A program made the position numbers and the translations under genes. Under the pieces are notes generated by a model. That model had not been told where the DNA came from, did not search any database, and saw only the letters and a list, made by a program, of their open reading frames with translations. Positions 24,966 to 31,871 of a stretch of DNA of 64,000 bases are shown one piece after another. The stretch comes from JAVBTT01 sp031550325 (GTDB lineage Bacteria; Bacillota; Clostridia; Oscillospirales; UBA929). Every line of letters starts with the position of its first letter. Positions within the stretch are counted from its first letter, which is position 1. Location: positions 1 to 64,000 of the forward strand of contig JAVBOR010000007.1 of assembly GCA_031550325.1 (NCBI GenBank), in the 5' to 3' direction.

Positions 24966-25595
24966 TTGCCTGAATGCGAAAGAGGAACCGTTATCATCCT
25001 CAACGGCACGCCCCGGTCGGGGAAATCGGCCATTGCCGCCGAGATCCAGTCGACCTTTGACGGGGTTTGGGTGAATCTGGGGGTGGACAACTATATGCGC
25101 GCGCTTCCCGAGCGTCTTTTGCCCGGCATCGGCCTTCGGCCCGGAGGGGAGCGCCCAGATCTGGAGGAGAGCATTGTCCTTTTGTACAAGGCGCTTTACC
25201 GATCTGTGGCCGTTCACAGCCGCCTGGGGCTGAATGTCGTCATGGACGTAGGCCATCATGACGCCTACAGTCAGCCGCGCGGCATCCTGCCGATGTGCGC
25301 GCGCGAGCTGCGCGGGCTGCCCGCGCTGCTCGTGGGCGTGCGCTGCCCGCTGGAGGACATTATAAGCCGCCGCAAGGCGACCTGGGGCGGGGACTATGAA
25401 GAGATCCCGGCGCCTGTTCTGCTGTGGCAGACGGCAGTTCACGATCCGGGGATATATGATCTGGAGGTCGATACCTCGAAGCTGACCCCGGCGCAAAGCG
25501 CGCTCGCCATCGCCCAAAGATTGCGTGCTCCGGCGCTCTGGACGGCCCTGGAGCGCCTGGCCGGCGGGTCGGGAAACACCACCCGCTCTGAATAG
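24966..25595 (+). CDS. Chloramphenicol phosphotransferase-like protein
   Basis: 209 aa from a TTG start with AAGGAGGG upstream. P-loop kinase of the CPT family: Walker A NGTPRSGKS (about residues 13-21), a conserved GVDNYMRALPERL region, and VVMDVGHHD in place of a Walker B. Members phosphorylate chloramphenicol in Streptomyces, while Firmicutes homologues are of unknown substrate. It lies beside the ANT(6)-like gene but on the opposite strand, so they are not an operon. Confidence 0.8.
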   Translation: MPECERGTVIILNGTPRSGKSAIAAEIQSTFDGVWVNLGVDNYMRALPERLLPGIGLRPGGERPDLEESIVLLYKALYRSVAVHSRLGLNVVMDVGHHDAYSQPRGILPMCARELRGLPALLVGVRCPLEDIISRRKATWGGDYEEIPAPVLLWQTAVHDPGIYDLEVDTSKLTPAQSALAIAQRLRAPALWTALERLAGGSGNTTRSE

Positions 25596-25701
25596 CGCAT
25601 ATGGCTGCGCGCGTAAAGAAGCAGACGTTCGGCCCTGCCCGTTTTTCATGGCCCTGATAACGTTAGAGCGCCGCCGCATCCAAGACCACCCGTTAGGGAG
25701 G

Positions 25702-25730
25702 TTGATGTTTGCTCCCGGACAGGGTATGCT
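25702..25730 (+). promoter_or_regulatory. Sigma-A promoter of the truncated secreted-protein gene
   Basis: TTGATG, 17 bp, TATGCT, 65 bp before an ATG with a GGGAGGAGA SD. Confidence 0.55.
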
Positions 25731-25795
25731 AAGCTTGTCCATCGGTTTTGCCGCGTCCCGCGCGGGCCGCGGTTCAACAAAACGGGAGGAGACGA

Positions 25796-25960
25796 ATGCG
25801 CCAAAAGATTAAAAGACTCGCATCCCTGCTGCTTCTGGCCATGATTGTGTTTGCGCTGTCCCCCTTTGGCAGGCGAAAGGCCGGAGCGCTGCCGCTAAGG
25901 GCGGCCAACATTCCAACCCTGAAGACGCGGACGAATTTTTTCGACAATACTGACGGCGTT
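25796..25960 (+). pseudogene. Truncated gene for a secreted protein (signal peptide only)
   Basis: A good promoter and SD lead to an ATG and a convincing signal peptide (RQKIKRLASLLLLAMIVFALS). The reading continues about 35 residues with no recognised domain and runs straight into a 22-bp hairpin and then the R8 repeat, ending at 26122. The mature part seems to have been deleted, leaving promoter, leader and 3' hairpin. A genuine tiny secreted peptide is the alternative. Confidence 0.5.
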
Positions 25961-26010
25961 CCACAGCAGAAGGCTCCGACGGCAATAGCCGCCGGAGCCT
26001 TCTGCTGTGG
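25961..26010. terminator. Very stable hairpin
   Basis: Perfect 18-bp stem (25961-25978/25993-26010) with a further CGGC/GCCG inner stem. There is no T-run. It abuts the R8 repeat on its right. Confidence 0.7.
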
Positions 26011-26011
26011 C

Positions 26012-26150
26012 TGTCAAAGAACCTTTGGTTCTTTGACAAAACGAGGGCAGGATAAAACCGCTGAGACGGTTTGCAGGGAAACGGTTTCGAGAAATGAATT
26101 CCCGAAACTCTTGCTGGACTGAATCCAGGAAAAGGACGAAGGCGTGAGCG
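26012..26150 (-). repeat. Intergenic hairpin element, copy R8 (internally deleted)
   Basis: Retains the GTCAAAGAACC/GGTTCTTTGAC hairpin, the AAACCGC/GCGGTTT-like hairpin, CTTGCTGGACTGAATCC and the AAAAGGACGAAGGCGTGAG end. It lacks the CCTGACGGC hairpin, so it is a shortened copy. Confidence 0.6.
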
Positions 26151-26169
26151 TTTTGGCGAGCCGACAGGC

Positions 26170-26529
26170 TCACGGGGACGTGAATGCGATCCGCGTGGCT
26201 ATTTGCGCACCATGCATATGGGTCAATACATGCGCGACAAGCTGCGTCTCGGAGTCGTTGACCGTCACGTGCAGCGCGACGTCCGGGCCCTTGGACTCGC
26301 TTGGCCCGTCGGCTATGGGCGGGATGGGCATGGTGTACGGATTGGAAAACATGGACACCTCGGACATCGCGCTGTTGTCGGCCGCCAAAACCGGGGGGCT
26401 TTTGGGGTCGTCCTGGTGCAGCGGCCTGATTCTGTAGGAGTGCAGATTGATGCCGAGCTCGCGCATGCGCATGAGCGCGAACTCGGCGTTGCTGGCGTTT
26501 TCAAAGACGCCGGAAACTTCATAGAGCAT
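26170..26529 (-). CDS. Small conserved hypothetical protein
   Basis: 119 aa from the ATG at 26529. Not recognised with certainty. The N-terminal LYEVSGVFENASNAEFALMRMRELGINLHSYRI looks like a ferredoxin-like alpha/beta unit. It resembles small stress-type proteins that scan 'residue-residue' repeats, with a second similar half at the C-terminus (DVALHVTVNDSETQLVAHVLTHMHGAQIATRI). The Pro/Met-rich stretch between the halves is a linker. Its GGGAGGG ribosome binding site is also the 3' arm of the terminator that ends the trmD operon, implying expression tied to read-through. Confidence 0.6.
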   Translation of the reverse strand: MLYEVSGVFENASNAEFALMRMRELGINLHSYRIRPLHQDDPKSPPVLAADNSAMSEVSMFSNPYTMPIPPIADGPSESKGPDVALHVTVNDSETQLVAHVLTHMHGAQIATRIAFTSP

Positions 26530-26530
26530 G

Positions 26531-26563
26531 AAAAAACCCTCCCGCACTAGTATACCGGGAGGG
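26531..26563 (-). terminator. Terminator of the trmD operon overlapping the next gene's SD
   Basis: On the minus strand CCCTCCCG, 11-nt loop, CGGGAGGG, then six Ts and C-ATG. It is a textbook intrinsic terminator 9 bp past the trmD stop. Its 3' arm GGGAGGG is the only SD for the gene at 26170-26529, so the folded RNA would both end transcription and hide the SD. Confidence 0.85.
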
Positions 26564-26571
26564 AACAGCGG

Positions 26572-27270
26572 CTATTCGCGCGAGCTGAGATATTTTTCCC
26601 AAAGATCCGGGCGGCGCTCCTGCGTTCGCTCGAGCGACTGCTGCACGCGCCACCGGCGAATGTTCTCGTGGTTGCCGCTCAGCAGAACATCAGGAACCTT
26701 GCGCTCGTGCCAGATTTCCGGCCGGCTGTACTGGGGGTACTCGAGCAGCCCGTTCCAGTGGCTCTCGTCCTCAAAACAGGTTTCCTCGGCCAGAACGCCG
26801 GGAATGAGACGGCAAACGGCGTCGGCGACGGCGCAGGCGCCGATTTCGCCGCCTGTGATGACAAAGTCGCCAAGACTGATCTGCTCGTCCACGCATTCCT
26901 CGATAAAACGCTCGTCCACGCCCTCATACCGGCCGCAAACGAGAATCAGATGGGAAAACCCTGCCTCCAGCCGCCTGGCAGCCGCCTGATCAAAAACAGC
27001 GCCCTGCGGACTGAGCAGAATTGTATGTCCGGCGCCGTGCCGCTTCACAACGTCCTCCCAGCAGCGAAACAGGGGATCGGCCTGCATCACCATGCCCATG
27101 CCGCCGCCATAGGGGTAGTCGTCGACCTGTTTTTGGCGGTTTTGGGTGTAGTCGCGGATCTGGTGCGCCTCCACCGCAAAGTGACCGCGCCGCTGGCCGC
27201 GCCCCAGAATGCTCTCCCCGAGAAGGGCGTCTATCATGGAGGGGAACAACGTGAGCACGTCTATTCTCAT
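26572..27270 (-). CDS. trmD: tRNA (guanine-N1-)-methyltransferase
   Basis: Methylates G37 of tRNAs reading CNN codons, using S-adenosylmethionine, to prevent frameshifting. 232 aa from the second of two adjacent ATGs (27270), which gives better SD spacing. The trefoil-knot SPOUT domain is seen in ILLSPQGAVFDQ, LILVCGRYEGVDERFIEE and SLGDFVITGGEIGACAVAD. The C-terminal EDESHWNGLLEYPQYSRPEIW is also characteristic. It is last in the ylxM-ffh-rpsP-khpA-rimM-trmD cluster, 7 bp after rimM. Confidence 0.96.
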   Translation of the reverse strand: MRIDVLTLFPSMIDALLGESILGRGQRRGHFAVEAHQIRDYTQNRQKQVDDYPYGGGMGMVMQADPLFRCWEDVVKRHGAGHTILLSPQGAVFDQAAARRLEAGFSHLILVCGRYEGVDERFIEECVDEQISLGDFVITGGEIGACAVADAVCRLIPGVLAEETCFEDESHWNGLLEYPQYSRPEIWHERKVPDVLLSGNHENIRRWRVQQSLERTQERRPDLWEKYLSSRE

Positions 27271-27277
27271 CATGGCC

Positions 27278-27760
27278 TCACATCCCCTCGATCAGCCGGA
27301 CGAGCACCTGTCCCGCGGCAACGTCGACTCCGAGCACAAACTCGTCAACGACCGGGATATAGCGCTGACCGCCGTCCCCGACAACGACATACACATCGTG
27401 GGCGGGCATGGAGAGTACGTCGGAAATCGTGCCGATGACGCCCTGCGTTTGATCGACCACGCTCAGTCCGATGAGATCCTGTACAAAATGGCGGCCTTCG
27501 GGCAGCTCGACATGCGTGCGGTCAATGTACAACACCTTGTTCTTAAGCGCCTGTGCGGCCTGAACGGTGTCAACGCCCTCGAGCTTTGCCAGCAGCATAG
27601 CGCCGTGTACGCGTGCCTGCTCCACGACGTATATCGTCTGGCCGATTTTTACCTGCACGAATCCCATCAAAAACGCCGGGCTGTCGCACCAGGGTTCGAT
27701 CTTAACCTCGCCGCCCAAGCCGTGCGTATTGACAACGCGCCCTGTCTCCATCCAGTGCAT
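27278..27760 (-). CDS. rimM: 16S rRNA processing protein RimM
   Basis: 160-aa assembly factor for the 30S subunit head; it binds ribosomal protein S19. The N-terminal RimM barrel begins WMETGRVVNTHGLGGEVKIEPW. The C-terminal PRC-barrel has DLIGLSVVDQTQGVIGTISDVLSMPAHDVYVV. SD AGGAGAG lies 5 bp before the ATG. It sits in the conserved order khpA-rimM-trmD. A G-U-rich hairpin separates it from khpA. Confidence 0.95.
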   Translation of the reverse strand: MHWMETGRVVNTHGLGGEVKIEPWCDSPAFLMGFVQVKIGQTIYVVEQARVHGAMLLAKLEGVDTVQAAQALKNKVLYIDRTHVELPEGRHFVQDLIGLSVVDQTQGVIGTISDVLSMPAHDVYVVVGDGGQRYIPVVDEFVLGVDVAAGQVLVRLIEGM

Positions 27761-27802
27761 AACGCTCTCCTTTTTGTTGATCGAATAGCAAGGGAAACGC
27801 CG

Positions 27803-27834
27803 AAAAGGCCGGGCCGGCTGCAGCGGACCCGACC
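27803..27834 (-). terminator. Attenuator-like hairpin between khpA and rimM
   Basis: On the minus strand GGTCGGGTC pairs with GGCCCGGCC (two G-U pairs) around CCGCTGCAGCC and is followed by TTTT. It may reduce transcription into rimM-trmD relative to the ribosomal genes. Confidence 0.45.
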
Positions 27835-27849
27835 TTGTTCATAAACAGG

Positions 27850-28089
27850 CTACTCTACGATGTCCACCATGACCTTGCGGCCGTCGCGCGCCGCAGTGCG
27901 GACAATGGTGCGCAAATCCTTGGCAACGCGGCCGTTGCGGCCGATCACCTTGCCCATGTCCTCCTTGGCCACGCGGAGTTCCAGAACGCATTCCTCGCCC
28001 TGCTGAATCTCAGAAACATCCACGCTTTCAGGGTGTTCCACAATGCTTTTGGCCATAAACACAAGCAGTTCCTTAACCGAAGCAGCCAT
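27850..28089 (-). CDS. khpA: KH-domain RNA-binding protein KhpA
   Basis: 79-aa KH-domain protein (YlqC family), a partner of KhpB/Jag in RNA binding and cell-shape control in Firmicutes. The KH core is visible in VAKEDMGKVIGRNGRVAKDLRTIVR, with the GxxG loop as IGRNGR. It sits 3 bp after rpsP, as in many Firmicutes. Confidence 0.93.
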   Translation of the reverse strand: MAASVKELLVFMAKSIVEHPESVDVSEIQQGEECVLELRVAKEDMGKVIGRNGRVAKDLRTIVRTAARDGRKVMVDIVE

Positions 28090-28092
28090 TGT

Positions 28093-28332
28093 TTACAGCA
28101 CCCCGGCTTTCTTCAGCAGCTTTTTGACGATGTCAGTCGGCTGCGCGCCCATGCTGATCCATTCTTTGGCGCGTTCGGCGTTGATGGTAATCTCGGACGG
28201 CTCTTTCAGGGGGTTATACGCACCGATCTCCTCAATAAAACGTCCGTCACGGGGATATCGGGAATCGGCCACCACAATGCGGTAAAAAGGTGCTTTTTTT
28301 GCGCCCATCCGGCGGAGTCTCAGCTTGACCAT
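28093..28332 (-). CDS. rpsP: 30S ribosomal protein S16
   Basis: 79 aa. The N-terminal MVKLRLRRMGAKKAPFYRIVVADSRYPRDG is the S16 signature, followed by FIEEIGAYNPL. The length is at the short end for bacteria. It has a good SD (GGAGGTGAAAG) and lies 89 bp after ffh. Confidence 0.97.
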   Translation of the reverse strand: MVKLRLRRMGAKKAPFYRIVVADSRYPRDGRFIEEIGAYNPLKEPSEITINAERAKEWISMGAQPTDIVKKLLKKAGVL

Positions 28333-28421
28333 TCTTTCACCTCCAAATAAAATGTGTTCCTATAGATCCAAGCGGCGCGCCGGCGCGCATGCACAGCTCC
28401 GGGCCGCTGATGCTAAGGCAG

Positions 28422-29750
28422 TTAGAACGGAAGGCCCTTCATGCCCTTGGGCATCTTTCCCGCGGCCATTTGCCGCGCCATCTGCTTCATCAGCTCATAC
28501 TGCTTGAGCAGGCGGTTGATGTCCTCGACGCGCGTTCCGGAGCCTGCCGCCACGCGGCGTTTGCGTGAGGAGTTGAGGATTTCGGGCGTATCGCGCTCAC
28601 GGGGCGTCATCGACAGAATGATGGCCTCGGTGCGGGCCAGCGCGCTCTCGTCAAAGCGGGCGTCACGGAGCTGGCTCTTGTTAAAGCCCGGCACCATGCC
28701 CATGATGTCCGAAACCGAGCCCATATTCTTCAGCTGTGTCAGCTGATCGTAAAAATCAGTCAGGGTAAAGCGCCCGGCGCGCAGCTTCTTTTCCAAGTCC
28801 TCGGCCTTGCGCGCGTCCAGAACGCCCTCGGCCTTTTCAATCAGCGTCAGCACGTCGCCCATGCCCAAAATGCGGGAGGCCATGCGGTCGGGATAAAACG
28901 GCTCGATACTGTCAAGCTTTTCCCCGACGCCGACATATTTGATGGGCCTGCCGGTCACTGCCCGCACAGACAGCGCCGCGCCGCCTCGGGCATCGCCGTC
29001 GAGCTTGGTGAGCATCACGCCGTCCAGCCCGAGCTGTTCATGAAAGGCCTGCGCTGCGTTGACGGCGTCCTGGCCGGTCATAGCGTCCACCACGAGCAAG
29101 ATCTCGGTGGGCTTCACCGCAGCTTTCATGCGCCTGAGCTCATCCATGAGCGCATCGTCCAGATGGAGCCGCCCGGCCGTGTCCAGAAAAACCATGTCGT
29201 TGCCGTGTTTGATGGCGTGGGCGATGGCGTCCGAGGCAATCTGCACGGGATCGCCCTGGCCCTGCTCAAACACGGGAATGCCGAGCTGTCCGCCCACAAT
29301 CTGAAGCTGTTTGATCGCGGCGGGGCGGTAAACGTCGCACGCGACAAGCAGCGGGCGTTTGCCCTGCTGCTTTTTGAAAAGCCCGGCGAGCTTGGCACCG
29401 TTGGTTGTCTTGCCCGCGCCCTGCAAACCGACCAGCATGATGACGGTCGGGGGCTTTGAGGCGATCGTGATCTTGGCGTTTGCGCCGCCCATCAGGGCGG
29501 TGAGCTCCTCGTTGACAATCTTGACAATCATCTGCGCGGGGTTGAGCGTGTCCAGAACCTCGGTGCCGACACAGCGCTCGGTTGCGCGTGAGACAAAGTC
29601 CTTGACCACTTTGAAGCTGACGTCGGCCTCGAGAAGCGCGATGCGCACCTCGCGCATGGACTCGCGCACGTCTTTTTCACTCAGGCGGCCCTTGCCGCGC
29701 ATTTTCTTAAATACCGAACTAAGTTTTTCGGTCAATCCTTCAAACGCCAT
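28422..29750 (-). CDS. ffh: Signal recognition particle protein Ffh
   Basis: 442 aa from the ATG at 29750 (SD GGGAGGATT); an upstream in-frame extension overlaps ylxM and is not coding. The NG domain contains the P-loop GLQGAGKTTNGAKLAG (about residue 105), DTAGRL, and TKLDGDARGGAALS. The C-terminal methionine-rich M domain ends with KRRVAAGSGTRVEDINRLLKQYELMKQM, which binds SRP RNA. It delivers nascent membrane proteins to FtsY/SecYEG. Confidence 0.97.
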   Translation of the reverse strand: MAFEGLTEKLSSVFKKMRGKGRLSEKDVRESMREVRIALLEADVSFKVVKDFVSRATERCVGTEVLDTLNPAQMIVKIVNEELTALMGGANAKITIASKPPTVIMLVGLQGAGKTTNGAKLAGLFKKQQGKRPLLVACDVYRPAAIKQLQIVGGQLGIPVFEQGQGDPVQIASDAIAHAIKHGNDMVFLDTAGRLHLDDALMDELRRMKAAVKPTEILLVVDAMTGQDAVNAAQAFHEQLGLDGVMLTKLDGDARGGAALSVRAVTGRPIKYVGVGEKLDSIEPFYPDRMASRILGMGDVLTLIEKAEGVLDARKAEDLEKKLRAGRFTLTDFYDQLTQLKNMGSVSDIMGMVPGFNKSQLRDARFDESALARTEAIILSMTPRERDTPEILNSSRKRRVAAGSGTRVEDINRLLKQYELMKQMARQMAAGKMPKGMKGLPF

Positions 29751-29796
29751 GACAATCCTCCCTGGCAGCGCAGCGCCCGCAACGCCGCCCGCTTGA

Positions 29797-30159
29797 CTAC
29801 TCCGACGAACCGCAGAGTCGGATGATGTTCTCGGCGCGATCGCGGATTTCAGCGTTGAAGACCCGCCGCCCGTTGACGTCGCAAATCGTCTGCGCGTCGG
29901 CGCGGATCTCCTGCATCGCCTGCTGTAATCCGCCGAGCCGCCCGGCAAGCCCCAAAGAATGCTCCATGTCGCGCAGGATGCGCTCACCGCGCATCAGTAC
30001 GTCGCGCACGCCCTGCCGCGTGATGCCCTCGTTTTCAGCAATTTCGGCCAGGGACAGGTCGTTGTTGTGGTAGTAATCAAAAAAGGCCTGTTGTTTTGGG
30101 GTGAGGATGGCGCCGTAAAAATCAAACAAGACCGACATTTCCACTGAGTTGTCTTTCAC
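29797..30159 (-). CDS. ylxM: YlxM family DNA-binding protein
   Basis: 120 aa from the GTG at 30159, which follows GGGAGGTGGG; an ATG 39 bp upstream has no SD and would overlap the promoter leader. Sigma-70 region-4-like helix-turn-helix: LTPKQQAFFDYYHNNDLSLAEIAENEGITRQGVRDVLMRGERIL. The family (UPF0122) is always next to ffh and is proposed to influence the SRP pathway. It is first gene of this cluster. Confidence 0.9.
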   Translation of the reverse strand: MKDNSVEMSVLFDFYGAILTPKQQAFFDYYHNNDLSLAEIAENEGITRQGVRDVLMRGERILRDMEHSLGLAGRLGGLQQAMQEIRADAQTICDVNGRRVFNAEIRDRAENIIRLCGSSE

Positions 30160-30212
30160 AGCCGCCCACCTCCCTGATGAGTTGTAAAGCAAGAACACTT
30201 TACACTTTTACT

Positions 30213-30241
30213 ATTTTACATGACGCCAGCCGGTTTGTCAA
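30213..30241 (-). promoter_or_regulatory. Sigma-A promoter of the ylxM-ffh-rpsP cluster
   Basis: On the minus strand TTGACA, 17 bp, TAAAAT, 54 bp upstream of the ylxM GTG. Confidence 0.75.
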
Positions 30242-30284
30242 GCGCCGATTCAGGAAAAATTCAGAATTCTGTAAACTTGTATTA

Positions 30285-30313
30285 TTGACGCGTCAGCGGC
30301 CGGATGCTATGAT
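30285..30313 (+). promoter_or_regulatory. Sigma-A promoter of the methyltransferase-exoA operon
   Basis: TTGACG, 17 bp, TATGAT, 53 bp before the ATG and divergent from the ylxM promoter. Confidence 0.7.
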
Positions 30314-30365
30314 AAAGGCGGCCCTATCAGGGGTTTTGGGCTGATGGGGAGAGGGGGCGGAGAAA

Positions 30366-31013
30366 ATGATTGTCGGCAAAAAGAGAGGGTACGCGCTGTG
30401 GAAGTCCACCGTGGCAACAGCTCTCAAGCGGCGCCGTGTCAAGGCGATGCTCGGCCTTGCCGGGGCGGACGCCGCGCGGGGCCGCCTGCGCGTTTTGGAG
30501 ATCGGCTGCGCAAACGGCAAGGACGTCATCCAGTTTCTGAATGACCCTGAGCGGTATGACGTGGTGGGCGTAGACCTTGCGCCCGGGGACATTGATCAGG
30601 ATAACGTCACGGTCGTCCTGGCCGACGCCGAGGCGCTTCCCTTTGAGGACGACAGCTTTGATCTGGTGATCAGCGTGGGGGTGCTTGAGCACATTGAGCC
30701 GATGGAAAAGCTCAGCCGCGTCATCCGAGAGGCAAGCCGCGTCGGGCGCGCTTACGTGCACGTCGTTCCGTGCGTATCGACCCTCATCGAGGCGCACAAC
30801 GCGGGCTTTCGCTGGCCAGTCCGCCTTCACCGTGACATGGTGCAAAAGAGGGCGACGTCCCCGCTGAAACTGAACTTTTTCTCAGACCACACCTGGACCA
30901 AGTTTGAGGGCTTTGCCGAGGGCGACGTGACGCGCCGGTTTTATCTGCCGCCGCTGATTCGCAATACTTATGTATACAAGACCATTGAACAGGCAGGAGG
31001 GACTAGCCGATGA
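30366..31013 (+). CDS. Class I SAM-dependent methyltransferase
   Basis: 215 aa. Rossmann SAM-binding motifs are seen in order: LRVLEIGCANGKDVIQFL (motif I, about residues 43-60), VVGVDLAPGDI (motif II), VVLADAEALPFEDDSFDLVISVGVLEHI (motifs III-IV). This matches the Methyltransf_11 group. The substrate is unknown. The C-terminal part (about 130-215) contains HRDMVQKRATSPLKLNFFSDHTW, which is not a standard domain. The last 4 bp overlap the next gene's ATG. Confidence 0.85.
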   Translation: MIVGKKRGYALWKSTVATALKRRRVKAMLGLAGADAARGRLRVLEIGCANGKDVIQFLNDPERYDVVGVDLAPGDIDQDNVTVVLADAEALPFEDDSFDLVISVGVLEHIEPMEKLSRVIREASRVGRAYVHVVPCVSTLIEAHNAGFRWPVRLHRDMVQKRATSPLKLNFFSDHTWTKFEGFAEGDVTRRFYLPPLIRNTYVYKTIEQAGGTSR

Positions 31014-31759
31014 GGCTGATATCATGGAATGTCAACGGGCTGCGGGCCTGTCTGGGCAAGGGCTTCATGCAGGCGTTCGAGGAGTTCGACGCCGACGTGT
31101 TTGCGCTGCAGGAAACGAAAATGGAAAAGGGGCAGGCCGAACTGCCGCTTGACGGATACACAGAGGTTTGGAACTCCGCCGAAAAGAAGGGCTACTCGGG
31201 AACCGCGGTTTTCTGCAAAGAAGCGCCGATTTCGGTTCAAAACGGCATCGGGGACCCGCATGACGGCGAGGGTCGGGTGATCACGCTTGAATACGACCGG
31301 CTGTATTTTGTCAACGTATATACGCCCAACGCGCGGCGCGAGCTGGAGCGACTGCCCTATCGCATGGAGTGGGACGACGCGTTCCGCGCCTATGTGCAGA
31401 AGCTGGACGCCCAAAAGCCCGTGGTGATTTGCGGCGACCTCAACTGCGCCCATAGGGAGATCGACATCAAAAACGCGCGCGCCAACCGCCGCAGCGCGGG
31501 CTTTACCGATGAAGAGCGCGCCAAGCTGTCGGCGCTTATCGACGCAGGCTTTACCGACGCGTTTCGCGCGCTTCACCCGGATGTGCGCGACGCCTACACC
31601 TGGTGGTCCTACATGGGAAAGGCCAGAGAAAAGAACGTCGGCTGGCGCATTGACTATTTTCTCGTGTCGGACAGGCTGATGCCCAGCGTCACCGCCACGC
31701 CTCTGTATACCCATGTGCTGGGCTCGGACCACTGCCCGGTGGGCCTGGAGCTGAAATAG
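31010..31759 (+). CDS. exoA: Exodeoxyribonuclease III
   Basis: 249-aa AP endonuclease of base excision repair. ISWNVNGLRACL at the N-terminus, FALQETKME (catalytic Glu), and YTPNARRELERLPYRMEWD with the active-site Tyr are present. CGDLNCAHREIDIKN, RIDYFLVSDRL and the terminal GSDHCPVGLEL are typical of XthA/ExoA. It is translationally coupled to the upstream methyltransferase (ATGA overlap). A terminator-like hairpin follows. Confidence 0.96.
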   Translation: MRLISWNVNGLRACLGKGFMQAFEEFDADVFALQETKMEKGQAELPLDGYTEVWNSAEKKGYSGTAVFCKEAPISVQNGIGDPHDGEGRVITLEYDRLYFVNVYTPNARRELERLPYRMEWDDAFRAYVQKLDAQKPVVICGDLNCAHREIDIKNARANRRSAGFTDEERAKLSALIDAGFTDAFRALHPDVRDAYTWWSYMGKAREKNVGWRIDYFLVSDRLMPSVTATPLYTHVLGSDHCPVGLELK

Positions 31760-31764
31760 GGAGA

Positions 31765-31808
31765 CTCCCGGCTGCAGACAAGCCCAAGGGTTTGTCCGTA
31801 GCCGGGAG
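31765..31808 (+). terminator. Hairpin after exoA
   Basis: CTCCCGGCT/AGCCGGGAG with an inner GACAA/TTGTC stem, 5 bp after the exoA stop. There is no T-run. A weak copy of the last hairpin of the repeat family follows (TGCCAA/TTGGCA, 31819-31844), so this gap may hold an eroded element (R12). Confidence 0.55.
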
Positions 31809-31871
31809 AAGGTCAGACTGCCAAAGAACGCAGGTTCATTGGCAAAGCGAAGGGGCAAAAGCCGCCGCTTG

